NCBI RefSeq assembly: GCF_000155635.1
Contig: NZ_DS990556.1
Span: forward strand, 861,051-925,050
DNA: 64,000 nt
From: Cyanobium sp. PCC 7001
Lineage (GTDB): Bacteria; Cyanobacteriota; Cyanobacteriia; PCC-6307; Cyanobiaceae
Reading direction: 5' to 3'
Below are positions 23,880-31,726 of the stretch, in pieces. The notes under the pieces are model-generated. The model did no database searches, was not told the DNA's origin, and was given only the letters and a program-made list of their open reading frames with translations. Made by a program: the position numbers and the translations under genes. Each line of letters opens with the position of its first letter. Position 1 is the stretch's first letter.

Positions 23880-24966
23880 GGGCGGCGTTTCCCCTCAGGG
23901 CAGCTGGTGCCGGCTCGACGGCCGCGGGTGGGCTCTCCGGCGGGGGCGTCGCCACAGGCGACAAGGCGTCCAAGGACAGTTCGCCTGTGGGCAGATCGGC
24001 TGTGGGCAGTGCAGCGGGCGCCATCCCAGCGGCCATCGGGTCCACCTGGGTGGCCGGGGTGGCATTGAGCCGCAGACCGAGCAGGTCGGGACGGCTGTAG
24101 TGGCCCACGCTGTCCATCATCCGCTTGCGCTTGGTGATCAGGGTGGGGTCGAGGGTGGCGATGGCCAGGCCTTCCCCCTCCGGCAGCGGACCGGCCAGGT
24201 AGCGCCCCTCCGGACTGATGACCGCCGCGTGGCAGCCGCCCTCGAACGCCTTGTGCAGGGAGGTGTCCGGGGTGATGGCCGCATGGTCGGCCGGATCCAG
24301 CCAGGCGGTGGAACTCACCACGAAGCAGCCGGCCTCGAGGGCGTGGTGGCGCAGGCTCACGGCGGTCTGCTCCGAGAAGATCGGACCCACCAGGGAGCCG
24401 GGGAACTGGGCGCAGTGGATCTCCTCCCCCTGGGTCATCAGGGCGAAGCGGGCCAGGGGGTTGTAGTGCTCCCAGCAGGCCAGCGCACCGATGCGCCCCA
24501 GGGCCGTGGGCACCACCTGCAGCCCGGCGCCATCGCCCTGGCCCCACACCATCCGCTCGTGATAGGTGGGGGTGATCTTGCGGCGCTTGAGCACCACACT
24601 GCCGGAGGCGTCGATCAGCAGCTGGGTGTTGTAAAGGCTGCCGCCGTCGCGCTCATTCACCCCCAGCAGCACATGCATGCGGTGGCGGCGGGCCGCGGCG
24701 GCGATCTGCTCGATCGCCGGGCCTGGAATCACAACCGCTTGCTCGTAGAGGCGCAGGTGGGAGGCCCCCATCCGCACCGGGGGCTCCACGAACGAGAAGT
24801 AGGGGTAGTAGGGCAGGAAGGTTTCCGGGAAGACGATCAGCTCGACTCCCGCCTCGGCCGCCTCGTCGATGGCCGCCAGCACCCGCGCCACGGAGCCGGA
24901 CAGGCTGAACAGAACCGGACGGATCTGCGCCGCGGCAACGGTGATGGGTCGGGCCATGGACATCAT
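23872..24966 (-). CDS. nit1: Nitrilase of the Nit1C cluster
   Basis: 364 residues with the full catalytic triad of nitrilases: Glu48 ([11 protein letters not shown]), Lys130 ([14 protein letters not shown]) and Cys164 ([12 protein letters not shown]). It hydrolyses nitriles to carboxylate and ammonia; in Nit1C organisms this enzyme is required for growth on cyanide as nitrogen source. The extra ~55 Pro/Ala/Ser-rich residues after LLGLRLN are a C-terminal tail not needed for the fold. It starts 16 bases after the MSMEG_0572-family gene. A start at Met4 is equally plausible. Confidence 0.93.
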   Translation of the reverse strand: MMSMARPITVAAAQIRPVLFSLSGSVARVLAAIDEAAEAGVELIVFPETFLPYYPYFSFVEPPVRMGASHLRLYEQAVVIPGPAIEQIAAAARRHRMHVLLGVNERDGGSLYNTQLLIDASGSVVLKRRKITPTYHERMVWGQGDGAGLQVVPTALGRIGALACWEHYNPLARFALMTQGEEIHCAQFPGSLVGPIFSEQTAVSLRHHALEAGCFVVSSTAWLDPADHAAITPDTSLHKAFEGGCHAAVISPEGRYLAGPLPEGEGLAIATLDPTLITKRKRMMDSVGHYSRPDLLGLRLNATPATQVDPMAAGMAPAALPTADLPTGELSLDALSPVATPPPESPPAAVEPAPAALRGNAAHV

Positions 24967-24982
24967 CGGGGCAATCAGGTGG

Positions 24983-25465
24983 TCAGAGGGTCCAGGTGTC
25001 GAGAATGAAGGCCCCTTCCTTGCGGTGCATCAGCACGATGTCGAGCACATCGAGCGGGTTGATCGGCGTGATGCCTGGAATCAGCGCACCTTCGCCATGG
25101 CCGTAGAGGGCCTGCAGGGCAAAGCGGCAGGCATACACCTTGCCCCCCTGCCCCATGAATTTCTGCAGGCGGGCGTTGAAGTTGAGATGGCCGTCGAAGG
25201 CCGCATCGCCGAGCTTGGGGAAACCTCGCTGCACCCCGAGGGTCACGCCGGGGCCATAGAGAAGGATGGAGGTGTCGAAGCCCTTGGTGATCAGGCGGCT
25301 GGCCTGGAGCAGATTCACCAGGCCGATCGACCCTTCGAAGGCCACGGTGTGGAAGGTGATCAGAGCTTTCTCGCCGGGCTCCGCTTTGACGTCGGGAAAC
25401 ACCTTCTCCTCGTAGTCAACGAGGAACTCTCCCGGTTGGTTGGCGGGACGGGTGACTTCTGGCAT
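24983..25465 (-). CDS. Nit1C small protein, Sll0783/MSMEG_0572 family
   Basis: I use ATG 25465 ([14 protein letters not shown]), giving 160 residues. The core [40 protein letters not shown] and [18 protein letters not shown] resembles the DsrE-like fold with a conserved Cys. The Synechocystis homologue Sll0783 is strongly induced by nitrogen starvation and needed for normal polyhydroxybutyrate accumulation. First gene of the minus-strand Nit1C operon; its upstream region is shared with the divergent flavoprotein. Confidence 0.92.
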   Translation of the reverse strand: MPEVTRPANQPGEFLVDYEEKVFPDVKAEPGEKALITFHTVAFEGSIGLVNLLQASRLITKGFDTSILLYGPGVTLGVQRGFPKLGDAAFDGHLNFNARLQKFMGQGGKVYACRFALQALYGHGEGALIPGITPINPLDVLDIVLMHRKEGAFILDTWTL

Positions 25466-25518
25466 GGATGTGGGGCGGCCGCAGGGCTGAAGCAGCGTTG
25501 ACCGTCCCACAGCTTCAG

Positions 25519-25578
25519 CGTTGCTTTATGTGACGAATGCAACGGAATTCCAGGCCAGCTCCCGGTGGCATCGGCTAC
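25519..25578. promoter_or_regulatory. Divergent promoter region of the Nit1C cluster
   Basis: Two signals lie between the divergent Nit1C genes. CGTTGC (25519-25524) and GCAACG (25539-25544) form an inverted repeat with a 14-base spacer. GTG-N8-TAC (25565-25578) differs by one base from the NtcA consensus GTA-N8-TAC. Nitrogen control through NtcA would fit the cluster, but the second site is weak and no well-placed -10 box stands out. Confidence 0.4.
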
Positions 25579-25648
25579 CAGCCAAAACCTCGGAATCACC
25601 GAGAATTCACTTCTCTCGATTGGCGCGTCACGTGCGCACGATCGGCGC

Positions 25649-26974
25649 GTGAAGGTTCCGACCGTGTTCCAGGTGTCCCAGGCCGCCAACCCCTCCAGCG
25701 AACGGCGCGACGTCGTGGTGATCGGAGGAGGACAGGCCGGTCTGGCGGCGGCGGCCTGCCTGCAGCGCCGCGGCATCCGCCCCCTGGTGCTGGAGCAGCA
25801 CCGCGTGGCCCACGCCTGGGACCAGCAGCGCTGGGATTCCTTCTGCCTGGTCACACCCAACTGGCAGTGCCGCCTGCCGGACTTCCCCTACGACGGCGAT
25901 GACCCCGATGGGTTCATGGGGCGGGACGAGATCGTGGCCTACGTGCGCCGCTTCGCCGACGCCATCGGCGCCGATGTGCGCGAGGGCGTGCGGGTGGAGC
26001 GCCTCAGCCTGCAGGGAGGCACCTACACCCTCAGCACCAGCGAGGGCACGATCGACGCGGCCCACGTGATCGTGGCCACCGGCGGCTACCACATCCCGAA
26101 GCGCCATCCCCAGGCCGAACGCCTGCCCTCCGGGGTGCTGCAGCTCGATGCCCGCGACTACCGCCGCCCCGAGCAGCTGCCGCCCGGTGCCGTGCTGGTG
26201 GTGGGCAGCGGCCAGTCGGGCTGCCAGATCGCCGAGGATCTCTTCCTCGCCGGACGGCGGGTGCACCTGAGCGTGGGCTCGGCGCCCCGCTCGCCGCGCC
26301 GCTACCGCGGCAAGGACGTGGTGGACTGGCTTGATCGCATGGGCTACTACACCATGCCGATCACCGAGCACCCCGATCCCCGGCTGGTGCGCGGCAAGAC
26401 CAACCACTACCTCACCGGTCGCGACGGGGGACGGGAGATCGATCTGCGCCGCCATGCCCGCAACGGCATGGTGCTGCACGGACGGCTGCAGGAGCTCGGC
26501 CCCCAGCACATCCGCTTCGCCGGCGACCTGGGCATCAACCTCGATCAGGCCGATGCGGTCTACGCCCGCATCCGCACCAGCATCGACAGCTACATCGAGC
26601 GCGAAGGCTTGGAGGCACCGGAGGAGCCCCCCTACGAGCCCTGCTGGCATCCCGCCTGCGGCGACGAGGAACAGCTGGATCTGGAGCAGGAAGGCCTCGC
26701 GGCCGTGATCTGGTGCACCGGCTACCAGGCCGACTTCCGCTGGATCGACGTGCCCGTGTTCGACGGGGCCGGCTACCCCGCCCACGAACGGGGGGTCACC
26801 CCCAGCCCCGGGCTCTACATGCTGGGGCTGCCCTGGCTGCACACCTGGGGCTCAGGGCGTTTCGGCGGCGTGGCCGAGGATGCCGACCACCTGGCTGAAA
26901 CCATCCGCCTGCGCCTGCAGCTCTCCGACATCCGCCACGAGCGGCTGGAGTGCACGGCCCTGCTGGGCTCCTGA
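25649..26974 (+). CDS. Nit1C flavin-dependent oxidoreductase (MSMEG_0569 family)
   Basis: A GTG start at 25649 gives 441 residues. Two Rossmann motifs are visible: FAD site VVVIGGGQAGLAAAACLQRR and NAD(P)H site AVLVVGSGQSGCQIAEDLF. Between them is ATGGYHIPKRHP, a flavin monooxygenase-like pattern. The C-terminal WCTGYQADFRWIDVP and LYMLGLPWLHTWGSGRFGGV close the FAD domain. It resembles flavin-containing monooxygenases and is the seventh core Nit1C gene, divergent from the other six. It probably oxidises an intermediate of cyanide or nitrile assimilation. Confidence 0.9.
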   Translation: MKVPTVFQVSQAANPSSERRDVVVIGGGQAGLAAAACLQRRGIRPLVLEQHRVAHAWDQQRWDSFCLVTPNWQCRLPDFPYDGDDPDGFMGRDEIVAYVRRFADAIGADVREGVRVERLSLQGGTYTLSTSEGTIDAAHVIVATGGYHIPKRHPQAERLPSGVLQLDARDYRRPEQLPPGAVLVVGSGQSGCQIAEDLFLAGRRVHLSVGSAPRSPRRYRGKDVVDWLDRMGYYTMPITEHPDPRLVRGKTNHYLTGRDGGREIDLRRHARNGMVLHGRLQELGPQHIRFAGDLGINLDQADAVYARIRTSIDSYIEREGLEAPEEPPYEPCWHPACGDEEQLDLEQEGLAAVIWCTGYQADFRWIDVPVFDGAGYPAHERGVTPSPGLYMLGLPWLHTWGSGRFGGVAEDADHLAETIRLRLQLSDIRHERLECTALLGS

Positions 26975-26989
26975 GCAGGGGCCCCCTGC

Positions 26990-27700
26990 TCAGCGGAAGC
27001 CGCCCGGCTTGCGGCGGCTGGTGGACAGCGACACGTTGCCTGTCGGCACCGGCGTGGATGGGGTGGCCTGGGGCGGCACCGCCACCACGTTGAAGGCCAG
27101 CGACAGCCGGTCGCCCTGCCCCCGGAACGGCGCCACCGAGTGGGGCTGCCAGGCGGGAAACACGTAGAAGTCCCCCGGAACCGGCACCACGTAGTGGGCC
27201 ATGCCGGTGCGGAAGCTCTGGATGTGCCAGTCCTCCGGGCCGTAGAAGCAGAGCTGGCCGTCGAAACGCTCCGCCGTGATCTGGGGCGGAACCTCCAGAA
27301 ACACCACCCCGGAGAAGGTGCCGCCATGGGTGTGGGTGGGGTTGTAGTCACCCGCCCGCTGCACGTTCAGCCAGATGTCGATCATCTGGAGCTGGTAGCG
27401 GCCCCGGGCCCAGGGTCCATGGGCCTCCGGCGGCTGCTGGTCGATCACGTGGCGGATCCAGCGCTCACAGGCCGGCAGCAGCACCTCCGAGCAGAGGGTC
27501 ACCACTTCGGGGTACTGGGGGCCCAGCTCCCGCTGCAGCGCCAGCTGCCCCGCCAGCTTCAGGGAGGCGTCGGGGGCCAGGGCCGGATCGGCCAGCACCG
27601 TATGGGCCAGGGCCTGCAGACCGCGCAGCTGCTCCGATGGCAACACCCCCTTGAGCAGGTAGCGCGGGAAGAGGCTCAGCACCTCCATGCTGGTTGCCAT
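26990..27700 (-). CDS. Putative 2-oxoglutarate/Fe(II) oxygenase, TIGR02466-like
   Basis: 236 residues. Iron ligands are suggested by NPTHTHGGTFSGVVFLEVP (HxH region) and the later His in FPAWQPHSVAPFRGQGDRLS, where Arg would bind 2-oxoglutarate; the residues SLAFNVV complete the jelly-roll strand. TIGR02466 proteins are frequent in picocyanobacteria and their phages. Substrate unknown. It converges with the Nit1C flavoprotein (15-base gap). Confidence 0.82.
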   Translation of the reverse strand: MATSMEVLSLFPRYLLKGVLPSEQLRGLQALAHTVLADPALAPDASLKLAGQLALQRELGPQYPEVVTLCSEVLLPACERWIRHVIDQQPPEAHGPWARGRYQLQMIDIWLNVQRAGDYNPTHTHGGTFSGVVFLEVPPQITAERFDGQLCFYGPEDWHIQSFRTGMAHYVVPVPGDFYVFPAWQPHSVAPFRGQGDRLSLAFNVVAVPPQATPSTPVPTGNVSLSTSRRKPGGFR

Positions 27701-27745
27701 CCGGAAGGTCGCATCCGCGGCGACTCTTGCAGATTCGCCGGCGGA

Positions 27746-28003
27746 TCAGTCCTCCCAGCGCAACACCACCTGATCCGGCACCACATCGCCCAGATCCTCT
27801 CGCATCAGGGCCCGCACCAGGGCCGTGGTGAAGGATTCCGGGCCGAAGCTGGCGCGGCGCTCCCCGTCCCGCCACACCTCGATGGTCCACAGGCCGTAGC
27901 TGCACTCGATCCGGCTCTGCAGGGGACACTGGTCGGGGGAGGGGGGTTCGGTCGGCACCTCGATCACGATGCCGCTGATGGCGATCCGCTTGGTTGGGCT
28001 CAC
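27746..28003 (-). CDS. Small conserved-looking hypothetical protein
   Basis: 85 residues, cytoplasmic, with a beta-rich middle (CSYGLWTIEVWRDGERRASF) and the ending DLGDVVPDQVVLRWED. It is 45 bases upstream of the oxygenase gene and 27 bases downstream of the cation transporter on the same strand. No family recognised. Confidence 0.6.
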   Translation of the reverse strand: MSPTKRIAISGIVIEVPTEPPSPDQCPLQSRIECSYGLWTIEVWRDGERRASFGPESFTTALVRALMREDLGDVVPDQVVLRWED

Positions 28004-28030
28004 GCACTCCCTTCGTTCGGCCCTCCCTTG

Positions 28031-28681
28031 CTAGCCACCACGGCTGCGGCTGCTCAGGCCGCCGTCGGCCCCGTCCGCCGACTGGCGCAGGATCCGGATG
28101 CCGCCCCGCAGCACCAGCAGGCTGATCACGAGGCCGATCAGCAGGTCGGGCAGGGGGCTGCCGAGCAGGGTCACGAGCAGCCCGGCCACGATCACGCCGG
28201 CATTGGCGATGGTGTCGTTGGTGGAGAAGATCAGCGACGCCCGCATGTGCAGCCCACCATCGCGATGGCGTTGCAGCAGAGCCAGGCACTGCAGGTTGGC
28301 GGCCAGAGCCAGGGCCGCCACCGAGGCCATCAGCACCCCCATGGGTTCGCTGCCCAGGGCGTAGCGGCGCACCCCATCCAGCATCACCAGCGCCGCCAGC
28401 CCCACCTGCAGCCAGCCGCTCAGGCGCGCCGCCCTGCGCTGACGTGCCGTGCCGCGGCCCACGGCCAGGAGGCTGAGGGCATACACCGCGGCATCGGCCA
28501 GCATGTCCAGCCCATCGGCGATCAAGCCCGTGGACCGGCCCCAGAGGCCCAGCCCCGCTTCCAGCAGAAACATCGCGCCGTTGATCGCGAGCAGCCAGCG
28601 CAGCGTGCTCCGCTCGAGGCGTTCCGCCCCTTCGGCCCCGCAGCCGCAGGCACCCGGGGAAGGGATCGGGCGCCCTGTCAT
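28031..28681 (-). CDS. Cation diffusion facilitator-type transporter, short form
   Basis: 216 residues with about five or six transmembrane helices. Metal-site motifs are DGLDMLADAAVYALSL (helix 2) and STNDTIANAGVIVAGLLV (helix 5), as in CDF cation/H+ antiporters. The usual cytoplasmic C-terminal domain is missing. The N-terminus carries CGCG (GACGCGAEGAE), which may bind metal. It probably exports a divalent cation; which one cannot be told. Confidence 0.85.
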   Translation of the reverse strand: MTGRPIPSPGACGCGAEGAERLERSTLRWLLAINGAMFLLEAGLGLWGRSTGLIADGLDMLADAAVYALSLLAVGRGTARQRRAARLSGWLQVGLAALVMLDGVRRYALGSEPMGVLMASVAALALAANLQCLALLQRHRDGGLHMRASLIFSTNDTIANAGVIVAGLLVTLLGSPLPDLLIGLVISLLVLRGGIRILRQSADGADGGLSSRSRGG

Positions 28682-28794
28682 CGTCCCGGAGCAGCGAAAC
28701 CTGAACAGTCAGGCCGGGCGCCTGCGGCGGCAGCCTTCCTGAGAAGACGTGTTACGTTTCTTCGTATCAATTCACAATCACTCTTTCGGAGGCC

Positions 28795-28902
28795 GTGCTC
28801 ACCACCCTGGCGATCGACCTTGTCTCCACCGTGTTCGGTGTGCCGATCCGCCAGATCGTCTTCGCCCTCGGCTTCGCCCGGGTGCTGGTGCCGATCGGCT
28901 GA
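28795..28902 (+). CDS. Small hydrophobic protein, 35 residues
   Basis: GTG 28795 lies two bases after CGGAGG (a strong ribosome-binding site) and downstream of an AT-rich promoter-like stretch (28749-28785) that is rare in this GC-rich region. The product (LTTLAIDLVSTVFGVPIRQI, ending ARVLVPIG) is a single hydrophobic segment with two Arg. It could be a small membrane protein or leader peptide. Its stop is 6 bases from the convergent protease gene's end. No family recognised. Confidence 0.45.
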   Translation: MLTTLAIDLVSTVFGVPIRQIVFALGFARVLVPIG

Positions 28903-28908
28903 CCCGCT

Positions 28909-29952
28909 CTACGGCCGGGTGGGCCAGAGCCGCAGCAACGGAGGCGTCGCATCCAGCCGCCACAGCTGGGGGTGGGAACGCAGCAGCTCCTGCCCCACGA
29001 TCGCCTCCACCCCGAGGGCCTCGAACACCGGATTGGCCGTGGTGATGGCCTGAACGGGTGCGGGCAGATGGCCCCCATGGCCAGGTAGGGGGAGCAGATG
29101 GGGGCCGAGCATCGGAGCCCAGCGGGCCGATTCTTCACCGCAGAAGCCAGCCACCCGCAGCGGCCGGCTCGGGCCCACCGGCATCAGCCGCGCCGTGAGG
29201 CCGGGGGTGAGGAACAGCCCCTCCGCCCCGGTGTCGGCCAGGGCGGGCACGCTGAGCGGAGCGGCGGGCTGCCCGGGCACCGCCGCGAGGGGCAGGGCCA
29301 TCAGGGGCACACCCCGCTGCCAGCGCAGGGCGTGGGTGACGGGCCTCCGGCCAGCGGAATCGCCCCGGGAGGCCTCAGCGGCCAGCCGCAGCGCAGCGGG
29401 CCCGAATGCCAGCTGGCCGCCGCGGGGGTCAACCCAGAGCGGCAGCTGCCGCAACTGGGGCGCGCCCAGCACCCCATCCACATCAGCGGGCAGACCGGCC
29501 ACCGGCAGAACCAGCACCTCGGCGCCGCTCAGGCTCAGCCGCGCCGAGCCCGGACCGCCGGCGGTGAGCAGCGGCAGGCGGGCGCGGCGGGGCTGCACCG
29601 CGCCGCAGCCCTCACCGGCTCCCGCCAGGGCGAACTGGCGCAGCGGAATCACCCGGCTGGAGAGGCTGAGGCGCGCCACCAGGGCCGGCGACAACAGGCT
29701 GGAGGAGGCTCCGGTATCGAGCAGAAACCGCACCGTCGCGGCCCCGGTCGCGCCCACCGTCGCGCCCCCCGTCGCGCCCGATGCGCCGCTGCCGGTGGGG
29801 CTGCGGAAGGTGAGCACGGGCGTATCGCCGTGACGGGCACGTTCCAGCGGCAGGGCGATCGAACCGGTCAGCACCCCGGCCTCCAGGGCCGGCCCCTGCA
29901 TCTGGATCAGCGCCGCGGCCACCGGCGCCAGCCCTGGAATCGCCACCGCCAT
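28909..29952 (-). CDS. Retropepsin-like aspartic protease with two DTG motifs
   Basis: From ATG 29952: 347 residues. Asp79 lies in VRFLLDTGASSSLLSPALV and Asp240 in VPALADTGAEGLFLTPGL. Each is followed by a hydrophobic-hydrophobic-Gly pattern typical of the second half of a retropepsin lobe (GVLGAPQLR; AIVGQELLR). The two-lobed single chain with DTG in both lobes resembles a pepsin built from retropepsin-type halves. The N-terminus is Ala-rich without a clear signal. A Gly-Ala-Thr repeat (residues 53-73) precedes the first lobe. Substrate unknown. Confidence 0.8.
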   Translation of the reverse strand: MAVAIPGLAPVAAALIQMQGPALEAGVLTGSIALPLERARHGDTPVLTFRSPTGSGASGATGGATVGATGAATVRFLLDTGASSSLLSPALVARLSLSSRVIPLRQFALAGAGEGCGAVQPRRARLPLLTAGGPGSARLSLSGAEVLVLPVAGLPADVDGVLGAPQLRQLPLWVDPRGGQLAFGPAALRLAAEASRGDSAGRRPVTHALRWQRGVPLMALPLAAVPGQPAAPLSVPALADTGAEGLFLTPGLTARLMPVGPSRPLRVAGFCGEESARWAPMLGPHLLPLPGHGGHLPAPVQAITTANPVFEALGVEAIVGQELLRSHPQLWRLDATPPLLRLWPTRP

Positions 29953-30551
29953 CGGCCCGTGTCCCCTCAGCTTGGGGCTGGCCCCGGCGACAGGCCAGAG
30001 GCATGAATCGGCGTGAAGGCGGTTCGTAACGGTGGGTTGCCACCGATCAAGAGCCGTGAAGGCTGGCGGGCGCAGGCTTGCCGGCCGCAGGGAACACGGC
30101 GAGGGTGGACACATCGGGATTCGGAGGCTCCACGGATGGATGACACCCCCCCGCAGCAGATGTCAGGAGCGCGCTGACGATCCGGCCCCTGCTCCAACAC
30201 TCTCAACGGATCACTGACGTTCCAGGCCTGTCGCAGGCTGTGTGAAGCCGCAGGGCTTTCCCTCCCTCCAGCCTTCGCCGTCCACTGCACCGTTCACGGG
30301 CGAGTCCTCGACCTTGCTCCCAGGTGCCCCGGATACCAGCGGAACGTCCTCCTGGACCCATGGCCCCAGGTGCCAGCGCCAGCAGCTCCGCTCTCCAACA
30401 ACCACATAATCCAGGCGATCTGACGATCCACCGACCGCGCAGCTGCGCCCCGCTCCCCTGAGCGGGCACCACGGCTGAGCAGACAAGAGCCCGGGGCCCA
30501 CGCTCCGGGCTTTGTTGTGGAAGCCCTCGGGGGCGGCGAAGAACGGTCACG
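29953..30551. other. Gene-free stretch with two hairpins
   Basis: About 600 bases without a supported gene. Near its end are consecutive hairpins at 30449-30466 (CCCGCT/AGCGGG) and 30488-30511, the latter terminator-like. This could be a small RNA; otherwise nothing specific is seen. Confidence 0.45.
30488..30513 (+). terminator. Orphan terminator-like hairpin
   Basis: AGCCCGG (30488-30494) pairs with CCGGGCT (30505-30511), followed by TTGTTG. Its stem and trailing bases resemble the hairpin at 15164-15189. No coding gene precedes it on this strand. Confidence 0.5.
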
Positions 30552-30992
30552 ATGGCAGCAGACATGACGGCGACGGGCGAGCAAGACGGATCACCTGGCG
30601 GATCCCTGGACGGGCCACCGGGTGGATCCCTCGTGCTGGCGGCCGACGATCCGGCGCGTCTGGCCCGCTTCTATGGCTCCCTGCTGGCGGCGGAGCCGCA
30701 GGCGGGTCTGGGTGCTGGCCACTGGCGGGTGCCCTGGCCACCGGGAGGATGGCTGGAGATCTACGCCCCATCACGGAGCCGGCCCCAGCCCAGGCAGCCG
30801 GGGCGGCTGGCCCTCTGCCTGCAGCGCCGTACCGCCGGGGCCGACGCCACAGCGGTGCTGCACGCCTGGATCAGCCAGGCCCTGGCGCAGGGGGCCTCAC
30901 GGCTCGATCCTCCACGACGGGAACCGTTCGGAGCCGAGGCCTGGCTGCTCGATCCGGAGGGCAACCGGCTGCTGTTGCTGGTGTTGCCATGA
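30552..30992 (+). CDS. VOC-superfamily (glyoxalase-like) protein
   Basis: 146 residues. After a Gly/Pro-rich N-terminus comes a beta-alpha-beta-beta-beta unit: LVLAADDPARLARFYGSLLA, GHWRVPWPPGGWLEIYAP, ASRLDPPRREPFGAEAWLLD, DPEGNRLLLLV. The DPEGN..L end is the hallmark of VOC metalloenzymes; the Glu in LEIYAP and the later E are candidate metal ligands. Probably a small cytoplasmic dioxygenase, glyoxalase or binding protein; reaction unknown. The start could be Met5. Confidence 0.8.
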   Translation: MAADMTATGEQDGSPGGSLDGPPGGSLVLAADDPARLARFYGSLLAAEPQAGLGAGHWRVPWPPGGWLEIYAPSRSRPQPRQPGRLALCLQRRTAGADATAVLHAWISQALAQGASRLDPPRREPFGAEAWLLDPEGNRLLLLVLP

Positions 30993-31125
30993 ACCCGGGC
31001 AGCCATGAGCCCAGCCAGCACCGGGCCCTTCGGTTCTCACCCCAGCGGATTCGGGTCTCCCGACCCTGGGCGTGAGGGCCGAATCCCAGCGTTCGGTTCA
31101 CCCGCTCCCGCGCCCATGGCCCAGC

Positions 31126-31179
31126 GGCGAAGGTTGTTGCACGGGGGCGATGAGACCCCGCCACAACCTCACCTTCGCC
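31126..31179 (+). promoter_or_regulatory. Leader hairpin upstream of hsp20; RNA thermometer candidate
   Basis: GGCGAAGG (31126-31133) pairs with CCTTCGCC (31172-31179). Internally AGGTTGT (31131-31137) pairs with ACAACCT (31163-31169) and CGGGG (31142-31146) with CCCCG (31156-31160). The stem ends 9 bases before the hsp20 ATG. Cyanobacterial small heat-shock genes are known to use 5'-leader RNA thermometers; this placement fits. A role as DNA operator is an alternative. Confidence 0.5.
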
Positions 31180-31188
31180 ACCAGAACC

Positions 31189-31629
31189 ATGCTGAGTCTG
31201 CGCACCACCACCCCCTTCGAGCTGTTCGATCGGCTGGAGCATCAACTCACCCAGCAGCTGCACGGCAGCGAACGGGTCCCGGCCGCCGAAGTGCACGAAA
31301 CCGCCGAGGCCTACACCGTGATCCTCGAACTCCCGGGAGTGGACCGTGAGGGCCTCGATGTGAAGGCCACCGACCGCACCCTGGTCATCAGCGCCGAACG
31401 CCGCTCCCAGCGGGAGGCCGCCGCCGGCGATGCCGCTGCTTCCGAACAGCGCGCCGCCGCCGAGCCGCTGCTGAGCGAGTTCCGCTACGGCACCTGGAGC
31501 CGCAGCTTCCGCTTCCCCACGCCGATCGAGGCCCAGAACCTCAACGCCACCTACCGCGACGGCCTGCTCACCGTGACGGCTCCCAAGGCCCAGACCCACA
31601 CCACCGTGAAGGTGAAGGTGGAGGGCTGA
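31189..31629 (+). CDS. hspA: Small heat-shock protein Hsp20
   Basis: I start at ATG 31189 (MLSLRTTTPFELFDRLEHQL), giving 146 residues, the family's normal length. The alpha-crystallin domain runs from residue ~32 to ~130: VHETAEAYTVILELPGVDRE, LDVKATDRTLVISAERRSQ, FRYGTWSRSFRFPTPI and ATYRDGLLTVTAPKA. The C-terminal TTVKVKVEG lacks the usual IxI anchor but has VKV in its place. It is an ATP-independent chaperone holding unfolding proteins, probably with thylakoid association. A hairpin lies in its leader and an intrinsic terminator at 31683. Confidence 0.92.
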   Translation: MLSLRTTTPFELFDRLEHQLTQQLHGSERVPAAEVHETAEAYTVILELPGVDREGLDVKATDRTLVISAERRSQREAAAGDAAASEQRAAAEPLLSEFRYGTWSRSFRFPTPIEAQNLNATYRDGLLTVTAPKAQTHTTVKVKVEG

Positions 31630-31682
31630 GGCACACCCCCTTGCGCCACAGCGCCGCAGCGTCCAGGAGAATGGTCAAACGC

Positions 31683-31707
31683 GCCCCCGGCTCCCGCCGG
31701 GGGCTTT
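31683..31707 (+). terminator. Intrinsic terminator of hsp20
   Basis: GCCCCCGGC (31683-31691) and GCCGGGGGC (31696-31704) form a 9-bp stem with TCCC loop followed by TTT, 53 bases after the hsp20 stop. Confidence 0.8.
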
Positions 31708-31726
31708 CTGCGGCAGCTCTGAAGCG

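Noticed and set aside
29953-30551. RNase P RNA, tmRNA or 6S RNA in the gene-free stretch
   Set aside because: None of the conserved landmarks I know (such as the RNase P core or the tmRNA tRNA-like ends) is present.
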